DNA from: an uncultured Rhodospirillaceae bacterium
GTDB lineage: Bacteria; Pseudomonadota; Alphaproteobacteria; Rhodospirillales; Magnetospirillaceae
Assembly (NCBI GenBank): GCA_903941105.1
Contig: CAJANL010000322.1
Span: 1-37,357 of the forward strand
Length of the DNA: 37,357 nt
Direction of reading: 5' to 3'
Shown: positions 32,529-37,357 of the stretch, in pieces
How positions within the stretch are numbered: position 1 is the first letter of the stretch
Layout of the letters: every line of letters starts with the position of its first letter
The notes under the pieces: model-generated
Databases searched by the model: none
What the model saw: the letters and a program-made list of their open reading frames with translations, nothing else
What the model was told of the DNA's origin: nothing
Made by a program: the position numbers and the translations under genes

Positions 32529-33739
32529 TGACAACGCCCTGGCTCACCGTCATCGGTATCGGCGAGGATGGGCCGGACGGCCTGTCCGCCGTCGCCCGTG
32601 CCCTGATCGATGCCGCCGAGGTGCTGGTCGGCGGCGCCCGGCATCTCGACATGGTGCCGGCCTCGGCCGCCCAGCGGCTGGAATGGCTGTCGCCCTTCGC
32701 CGCCAATCGCGACCTGCTGGCCGCCCATGAGGGCCGCCGCGTCGTGGTGCTGGCCAGCGGCGACCCCATGTGGTTCGGCGTCGGTGTCACGCTCGCACGC
32801 TGGTTCACGCCGGCCGCGATGACGGTGCTGCCGCATCCCGGCGCCTTTTCGCTGGCGGCGGCGCGGCTGACTTGGCCGTTGCAGGACTGCCTGTGCCTCA
32901 CCGCCCACGGGCGGCCGGTGGAGGCGCTGGCGCTGCATCTGGTGCCCGGCCGGCGACTGCTGGTGTTGTCCGAGGATGGCCGCACCCCCGAAGGGGTGGC
33001 CGACCTGCTGCGCCGCCTCGGCTGGGGTGCCAGCCTCCTGACCGTGCTGGAGCATCTCGGCGGTCCCCGCGAGCACATCCGCCGCGCCGTCGCCGACCAG
33101 TGGCAGGAGTCCTGCGCCGATCTCAATCTGGTGGCGGTGGAGTGCGTCGCCGCCCCCGGCACCCGGCCGCTGTCCACCCTGGGCGGCCTGCCCGATGAGG
33201 CCTTTATCAACGACGGCCAGATGACCAAGCGCGAGATCCGCGCCGTCACCCTGTCGGCCCTGGCCCCCTTGCCCGGCGAACTGCTGTGGGACGTGGGCGC
33301 CGGCTGCGGCACGGTGGCCATCGAGTGGATGCGGGCCGGCGGGCGCGCCATCGCCCTCGAACCGCGGCCCGACCGCTGCGACCTCATCGCCCGCAATGCC
33401 GCCGCCCTGGGGGTGCCCGGCCTCGACATCCGCCGCGCCACCGCCCCGGGTGGGCTGCCCGAGTCCGAGCCCGACGCCCTTTCTCCCGACGCCATCTTCC
33501 TCGGCGGCGGCCTGTCGCGGCCCGGCGTGCTGGAGCATTGCTGGACGGCCCTCAGGCCCGGCGGTCGACTGGTGGCCAACGCGGTGACCGCCGAGGGCGA
33601 GGCCGCCCTGTTCGCCTTCCATACCCTTCACGGCGGCGGCATGACCCGCCTGGCGGTGTCGCGCCTCAAGCCGGTGGGCGGTTTCCACAGCTGGCACCCG
33701 GCCATGCCGGTGACGCAGTATCTGGGGATAAAGCCATGA
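32528..33739 (+). CDS. cobL: Precorrin-6Y C5,15-methyltransferase (CobL; CbiE-CbiT fusion)
   Basis: Methylates C-5 and C-15 and decarboxylates the C-12 acetate. 403 residues: N-terminal CbiE methyltransferase (about 1-200; VIGIGEDG, VLASGDPMWFG) and C-terminal CbiT (about 205-403; GQMTKREIRA, DVGAGCGTVAIEW SAM loop, FLGGGLS). The ATG shares its A with the cobH stop, and its own stop overlaps the cobI start (ATGA). Confidence 0.95.
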   Translation: MTTPWLTVIGIGEDGPDGLSAVARALIDAAEVLVGGARHLDMVPASAAQRLEWLSPFAANRDLLAAHEGRRVVVLASGDPMWFGVGVTLARWFTPAAMTVLPHPGAFSLAAARLTWPLQDCLCLTAHGRPVEALALHLVPGRRLLVLSEDGRTPEGVADLLRRLGWGASLLTVLEHLGGPREHIRRAVADQWQESCADLNLVAVECVAAPGTRPLSTLGGLPDEAFINDGQMTKREIRAVTLSALAPLPGELLWDVGAGCGTVAIEWMRAGGRAIALEPRPDRCDLIARNAAALGVPGLDIRRATAPGGLPESEPDALSPDAIFLGGGLSRPGVLEHCWTALRPGGRLVANAVTAEGEAALFAFHTLHGGGMTRLAVSRLKPVGGFHSWHPAMPVTQYLGIKP

Positions 33740-34419
33740 CCACACTCTACGGCATCGGCGTCGGCCCCGGCGAGGCCGAGCTGCTCACCGTCAAGGCGGC
33801 GCGCCTGCTGGAGCGGGTGCCGGTGGTGGCCTATCCCGCGCCCCTGCGGGGAGACGGCATGGCGCGCACCATCGCGGGGCCGTTCATCCCGGCCGGCAAG
33901 ATCGAGATCGCCATCCGCATGGGCTTCACCGCCGACCGCGCCGGGGCCGACGAGGCCTATGACCAAGGCGCCGCCGCGATCGCCGGCCATCTGGAGGCCG
34001 GGCGCGACGTCGCCGTGCTGTGCGAGGGCGACCCGCTGCTGTTCGGCTCGTTCATCTACCTGCTGCAGCGGCTGTCCGGCCGTTTCGCCATCGAGGTGGT
34101 GCCGGGCGTCGCCTCGCCCTTGGCCGCCGCCGCCGCCGCGCAGCTGCCGCTGGCCGCCTGGGACGAGGCGGTGGCGCTGATTCCCGCCACCAAGTCCGAG
34201 GCCGATCTCGAACGGCTGCTGGAGGTGGCCGACCGGGCGGTGGTGATGAAGGCGGGGCCGCATCTCGACAAGCTTCGCCGCGTGCTCGGCCGCCTGGGGC
34301 GCAACGCCACCCTGGTGGAGCGGGTCGGCTTCTCCGACCAGCGCATGCTGCCGTTGGCCGAAGCCGGCGCGGCGGGCTATTTCTCGCTGGTTCTGGTGCA
34401 TGGGAAAGGCAAACTATGA
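33736..34419 (+). CDS. cobI: Precorrin-2 C20-methyltransferase (CobI/CbiL)
   Basis: Adds the C-20 methyl group to precorrin-2 or its cobalt form. 227 residues with the tetrapyrrole methylase motifs GIGVGPGEAELLTVKA (6-21), LCEGDPLLFGSF and VVPGVAS. Close in size to CobI, which acts on metal-free or cobalt substrate according to pathway. Start and stop both overlap the neighbours (ATGA). Confidence 0.94.
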   Translation: MTTLYGIGVGPGEAELLTVKAARLLERVPVVAYPAPLRGDGMARTIAGPFIPAGKIEIAIRMGFTADRAGADEAYDQGAAAIAGHLEAGRDVAVLCEGDPLLFGSFIYLLQRLSGRFAIEVVPGVASPLAAAAAAQLPLAAWDEAVALIPATKSEADLERLLEVADRAVVMKAGPHLDKLRRVLGRLGRNATLVERVGFSDQRMLPLAEAGAAGYFSLVLVHGKGKL

Positions 34420-36224
34420 ACGCAGAGACTTGCGGCGCCGCCATCGTGGTGGTCAGCCCGGCCGGGCTGGCGACGGCGCGCAAACTTGCGGCCGCCCTGC
34501 CCGGCGCCGGCATCCATGGCCTGGCGCCCCGCATCGCCGACAGCGATTCGCCCTTCACCGACACGCTGGCCCATCTGCGGATGCTGTTCGTCTCCGGCGT
34601 ACCCATCATCGGCGTCTGCGCCGCCGGCATCCTGATCCGCGCCCTGGGGCCGCTGCTCACCGACAAGCACGCCGAGCCGCCGGTGCTGGCGGTGGCGGTG
34701 GACGGCTCCTCGGTGGTGCCGCTGCTGGGCGGGCATCGCGGCGGCAACCATCTCGCCAAGGCCATCGGCGACAGCCTGGGGGTGCAACCGGCCTTGACCA
34801 CGGCGGGCGAGCTGGCGCTGGGCGTGGCGCTCGACGACCCGCCGGCCGGCTGGCGCGTCGCCAATGCCACGGCGGTCAAGCCGGTGACGGCGGCCCTGCT
34901 GGCCGGCGAAGCGGTGCGGCTGGAGATCGAGGCCGGCACGGCCGGCTGGCTCGACGGCATTGCCTTTGCCAAGGACGCCGAATTGGCGGTGCGTATCACC
35001 GACCGCGCCGTGACTCCCGACGACGACGAGCTGGTGCTGCACCCGCCGGTGCTGGCGCTGGGGGTCGGCTGCGAGCGCGGCACGCCGCCCGAGGAGCTTT
35101 CCGCCCTGGTGCGCGAGGTCCTGGCGGCCGAGGCGCTGTCACCCGCCGCCATCGCCTGCGTCGTCAGCCTCGACCTCAAGGCCGACGAGCCGGCGGTGCA
35201 CGCCCTGGCCGCCGAGCTGGGGGTTCCCGCCCGCTTCTTCCCCGCCTCCGAGCTGGAAGCCGAGGCGGGCCGCCTGCTCAACCCGTCCGAGGTGGTATTC
35301 CAGGAGACCGGCTGCCATGGCGTCGCCGAGGGCGCGGCGCTGGCGGCGGCGGGATTCGGCGGCAGCCTGATCGTCCCCAAGGTCAAGGGCAGGCGCGCCA
35401 CCGTGGCCATTGCCCGCGCGCCGCGTGACATCGATACCGACGAGACCGGACAGCCGCGCGGCACCCTCTTCATCGTCGGCATCGGCCCCGGCTCGGCGGA
35501 ATGGCGCACGCCCGAGGCCTCGGCGGCGGTGGCGGCGTCGAGCGACCTGGTGGGCTACGGCCTCTATCTCGACCTGCTGGGAGACGATGCCGCCGGCAAG
35601 CACCGCCACGAAAGCGGCCTCGGCGCCGAGGCCGACCGCGCCCGCATGGCGCTGGACCTCGCCGCCCAGGGACTGACGGTGTCGCTGGTATGCTCGGGCG
35701 ACCCCGGCATCTATGCCCTCGCCACCCTGGTCTTCGAGCTGCTGGACCGCGAGGGCGACGGCCGCCCCGACTGGAAGCGCCTGGATCTGCGGGTGGTGCC
35801 CGGCGTCTCGGCGCTGCAGGCGGCGGCGGCGCGGGCCGGCGCCCCGGTCAACCACGATTTCTGCACCATCTCGCTGTCCGACCTGCTGACCCCCTGGGAA
35901 AGCATCGAGGCCCGGCTGAAGGCGGCGGCGGCCGGCGACTTCGTAGTGTGCTTCTACAATCCGGTGTCGCAGCGCCGCCGCGACCAGTTGCCGCGCGCCC
36001 GCGACATCCTGCTCACCGGACGATCGGCCGACACGCCGGTGGTGCTGGCCCGCCAGCTCGGCCGCGACGGCGAAACGGTGGAATTCATCCGCCTGGGCGA
36101 CCTCGACCCCGACCGCGTCGACATGCTGACCATGGTGGTGGTGGGCAACAGCGAGACCCGCCTGGTGGAAGCCGGCGGCCGCCGCTGGGCCTTCACGCCC
36201 CGGGGGTACGGCAAGAAGTTGTGA
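34416..36224 (+). CDS. cobJ: CbiG-CbiH fusion: cobalt-precorrin 5A hydrolase and precorrin-3B C17-methyltransferase
   Basis: 602 residues joining two steps of ring contraction. The N-terminal half (about 1-330) is CbiG: VCAAGILIRALGPLL, VVPLLGGHRGGNHLA and, after a linker, LGVGCERGTPPEEL. The C-terminal half (about 345-602) is the CbiH/CobJ methyltransferase: FIVGIGPGSAEWRTPEA, VCSGDPGIYALA, VVPGVSALQ and CFYNPVSQRRRDQL. CbiG opens the delta-lactone in cobalt-precorrin-5A and belongs to the anaerobic route. Start overlaps cobI by 4 nt. No gene of the operon follows; cobM/cbiF, cobK/cbiJ, cbiD and the amidases are not in the window. Confidence 0.93.
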   Translation: MNAETCGAAIVVVSPAGLATARKLAAALPGAGIHGLAPRIADSDSPFTDTLAHLRMLFVSGVPIIGVCAAGILIRALGPLLTDKHAEPPVLAVAVDGSSVVPLLGGHRGGNHLAKAIGDSLGVQPALTTAGELALGVALDDPPAGWRVANATAVKPVTAALLAGEAVRLEIEAGTAGWLDGIAFAKDAELAVRITDRAVTPDDDELVLHPPVLALGVGCERGTPPEELSALVREVLAAEALSPAAIACVVSLDLKADEPAVHALAAELGVPARFFPASELEAEAGRLLNPSEVVFQETGCHGVAEGAALAAAGFGGSLIVPKVKGRRATVAIARAPRDIDTDETGQPRGTLFIVGIGPGSAEWRTPEASAAVAASSDLVGYGLYLDLLGDDAAGKHRHESGLGAEADRARMALDLAAQGLTVSLVCSGDPGIYALATLVFELLDREGDGRPDWKRLDLRVVPGVSALQAAAARAGAPVNHDFCTISLSDLLTPWESIEARLKAAAAGDFVVCFYNPVSQRRRDQLPRARDILLTGRSADTPVVLARQLGRDGETVEFIRLGDLDPDRVDMLTMVVVGNSETRLVEAGGRRWAFTPRGYGKKL

Positions 36225-36241
36225 TGCAGGCCCCCACCCTG

Positions 36242-36265
36242 CCCTCCCCCGCATGCGGGGGAGGG
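36242..36265. terminator. 24-bp perfect palindrome ending the cobalamin operon
   Basis: CCCTCCCCCGCA (36242-36253) is followed immediately by its exact complement. It lies between the converging cobalamin operon and DUF1150 gene, 17 nt from each stop. Likely a bidirectional terminator or a REP-type palindrome; there is no T-run. Confidence 0.6.
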
Positions 36266-36281
36266 GGGAGACAGGCGATGA

Positions 36282-36506
36282 TCAGTGCACGCTGACCGGT
36301 TCGAGTTCGTGCTGGATGACGGCGGCGAAGGCCAGCTCGCGGCTGGGGGCGAGGCCGATGCGGGTGCCTTCGGCCCCGTGGATGGCCCAGGCGACGCCGT
36401 TCTCCTCCTCGACACGCTTGATATAAGCCAGGCCGGGAACGCCCAGGCTGGCGAGATCGATGCTCGGGCCGACGAAGACCTCGTGCCGTTCGGGCTGGTT
36501 CTTCAT
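36282..36506 (-). CDS. DUF1150 family small protein
   Basis: 74 residues, MKNQPERHEVFVGPSIDLAS then LGVPGLAYIKRV and GTRIGLAPSRELAFAA, the pattern of alphaproteobacterial DUF1150. Function unknown; the family usually accompanies an hsp20 gene, as here. The ATG at 36506 lies 1 nt after the Hsp20 stop and has AAGGAG 7 nt upstream inside the hsp20 end, so they are coupled. A longer in-frame start at 36557 lies within hsp20 and is rejected. Confidence 0.85.
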   Translation of the reverse strand: MKNQPERHEVFVGPSIDLASLGVPGLAYIKRVEEENGVAWAIHGAEGTRIGLAPSRELAFAAVIQHELEPVSVH

Positions 36507-36507
36507 C

Positions 36508-36975
36508 TCAAGACTCCTTCTCGACCGAAATGGTCCGCGCGCTGTCGGCGCGGCCACCGCTCTTGCCCGCGATGGGGATGGTGCGCACCCGGGGCTCCGG
36601 GGTAGGCCGGGTCAGGTCGATGTGCAGCAGGCCGTTGTCGAGCGATGCACCGGCCACCTCGATGCCCTCGGCCAGCACGAAGCTGCGCTGGAACTGGCGG
36701 GCGGCGATGCCGCGGTGCAGGAAGACGCGCCCCGCTTCGTCCTCGGTCGATTGCCGGCCACGAACCACCAACTGGTTGTCCTCCAGGGCCACCGCAAGGT
36801 CGTCCATGGAAAAGCCGGCCACCGCCAGGGTGATCCGCAGGCCGGTCTCGCCGACCTGTTCGATGTTGTAGGGAGGATAGCCCTCGGCGGAACTCTTGGA
36901 GATGCGGTCGAGCACGCGTTCGAAATGGTCGAAGCCGAGCAAAAGGGGGCTGTTGAATCCGGACAGACGGGTCAT
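36508..36975 (-). CDS. Hsp20-family small heat-shock protein
   Basis: ATP-independent chaperone that holds unfolding proteins. 155 residues: N-terminal MTRLSGFNSPLLLGFDHFERVLD typical of the IbpA-like class, alpha-crystallin domain about 35-135 (YNIEQVGETGLRITLAVAGF, VVRGRQ, FLHRGIAARQFQRSFVLAEGIEVAGASLDNGLL), and a C-terminal VRTIPIAG holding the I-x-I anchor motif. The ATG at 36975 has GAGGAGG nearby upstream. A heat-shock-type promoter candidate lies about 65 bp upstream. Confidence 0.93.
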   Translation of the reverse strand: MTRLSGFNSPLLLGFDHFERVLDRISKSSAEGYPPYNIEQVGETGLRITLAVAGFSMDDLAVALEDNQLVVRGRQSTEDEAGRVFLHRGIAARQFQRSFVLAEGIEVAGASLDNGLLHIDLTRPTPEPRVRTIPIAGKSGGRADSARTISVEKES

Positions 36976-37041
36976 GGCTGGCGTCCTCCTCGTTGAGCGA
37001 GTCCGTGGCGGGGCCCGACGATCGGCACCCCGGTTCCATGC

Positions 37042-37071
37042 TATTTTGGGGGGATATGGAGGCTCGTCAAG
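37042..37071 (-). promoter_or_regulatory. Candidate heat-shock promoter of hsp20
   Basis: Minus strand: CTTGACG (37071-37065), then 17 nt ending in CCCCCC and AAAATA (37047-37042). The C-run before the -10 and the CTTGA core resemble RpoH promoters, though the -10 deviates. Leader about 60 nt. Confidence 0.45.
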
Positions 37072-37140
37072 GCCGCAGCGCAAAAGTCAGCAGCCAAAAC
37101 TCGCGGCGCTGCGTCTGAACTATGAAACGCGGTACTCTTG

Positions 37141-37198
37141 CGAGCATTGAGCGAGCGGCCAAGGGCACGACGGTGCCCGCCCGGCGAGGGCGAAATCA
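37141..37198 (-). repeat. Dispersed hairpin repeat, copy B
   Basis: Read on the minus strand: TGATTTCGCCCTCGCCGGGC, then GGGCAC-CGTC-GTGCCC (37178-37163), then TTGGCCGC and CTCAATG. Same order of parts as the copy at 20769-20820, with a different but fully paired stem and loop. Confidence 0.55.
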
Positions 37199-37205
37199 TA
37201 ATGCC

Positions 37206-37240
37206 TAAAGCGTGATGCACATTGAGGGCATCACGCTTTA
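37206..37240. repeat. 12-bp inverted repeat abutting the MITE-like element
   Basis: TAAAGCGTGATG (37206-37217) and CATCACGCTTTA (37229-37240) pair perfectly around 11 nt. The right arm runs into the TTAA (37238-37241) at the end of the MITE-like element, so the element may have inserted in or beside this stem. Except for the promoter, copy B repeat and this stem, the gene-free stretch 36976-37237 shows nothing I can assign. Confidence 0.55.
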
Positions 37241-37357
37241 ACAGGGTGCGGAAAAACTCAACTTTCCTTTCGTCATTCCCGCGAAGGCGGGAATCCATGC
37301 GTCCGGCAACACAGCATATGGGGGCAAATGCCAGTCCTTGCCCCAACATGGACCCCC
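37238..37357 (-). mobile_element. MITE-like inverted-repeat element, copy 3 (cut by window end)
   Basis: Starts TTAACAGGGTGCGGAA and continues as the reverse complement of the right half of the copy at 4274-4452, through the TTCCCGC/GCGGGAA hairpin and the TTGCCCC stem to the beginning of the CCCCCGC hairpin. It is close to identical to the other two copies over the shared part. The remainder lies beyond the window. Confidence 0.8.

Noticed and set aside
1-37357. CRISPR array
   Set aside because: No series of regularly spaced direct repeats; the repeats present are dispersed inverted-repeat elements and two short tandem duplications.
1-37357. tRNA or rRNA genes
   Set aside because: No cloverleaf with a GTTCGA-type T-loop or CCA end, and no conserved rRNA stretch, was recognised on either strand by eye; a tRNA scan was not possible.

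Overview
The window is a GC-rich stretch of bacterial chromosome whose gene content and gene orders point to an alphaproteobacterium of the Rhodospirillales, most like Magnetospirillum and relatives. This placement is inferred from the alphaproteobacterial AddB, the Hsp20-DUF1150 pair, the DUF484/xerC and tsaE/amgK/murU/addB neighbourhoods and the CbiX/CobHLIJ cluster; no 16S rRNA gene is present. Most of the window is housekeeping. I see no rRNA, tRNA, CRISPR array, prophage or complete insertion sequence.

Layout. 1-4452: an FkbM-type methyltransferase (-), then malic enzyme maeB and an RluA-type pseudouridine synthase (+), flanked by two copies of a small inverted-repeat element; a third copy is cut by the right window edge. 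4453-8938: a candidate small RNA, an overlooked 59-codon gene, then ihfB, a LapA-domain membrane protein, pyrF, trpF and an asnB-type amidotransferase, all (+). 8939-13777: gpt (-), a gamma-glutamyltransferase homologue with its nucleophile apparently lost, a small zinc-ribbon protein, the queuosine genes queA and tgt (+), and a short DUF1178 protein (-). 13834-20695: a haem-c-motif diguanylate cyclase (-), a 62-residue membrane protein (+), GTP-dependent PEP carboxykinase pckA (-), a HugZ-like protein (-) and an orphan histidine kinase (+). 20861-28554: a minus-strand run DUF484, FitA/VapB antitoxin, VapC toxin, xerC, tsaE, amgK, murU, addB. 28610-36224: priA, then a tightly overlapping cobalamin operon cbiX-cobH-cobL-cobI-cbiG/cobJ (+). 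36282-36975: Hsp20 and DUF1150 (-).

How the genes work together. MaeB and PckA connect C4 acids with pyruvate and PEP. QueA and Tgt make queuosine in tRNA. AmgK and MurU recycle cell-wall amino sugars to UDP-MurNAc. AddB, XerC, PriA and IHF handle DNA repair, chromosome resolution, replication restart and DNA bending. The cobalamin operon carries a long His-tailed CbiX and a CbiG-CbiH fusion, which suggests early cobalt insertion.

The points most worth a second look are the TTAA-bounded repeat element whose flanks supply stop codons, a candidate short RNA transcription unit at about 4485-4588, the Thr-to-Ala change in the Ggt homologue, the haem/Cys-rich diguanylate cyclase, the toxin-antitoxin pair wedged between DUF484 and xerC by TGATG overlaps, addB without addA, and a dispersed hairpin family with apparently covarying stems.
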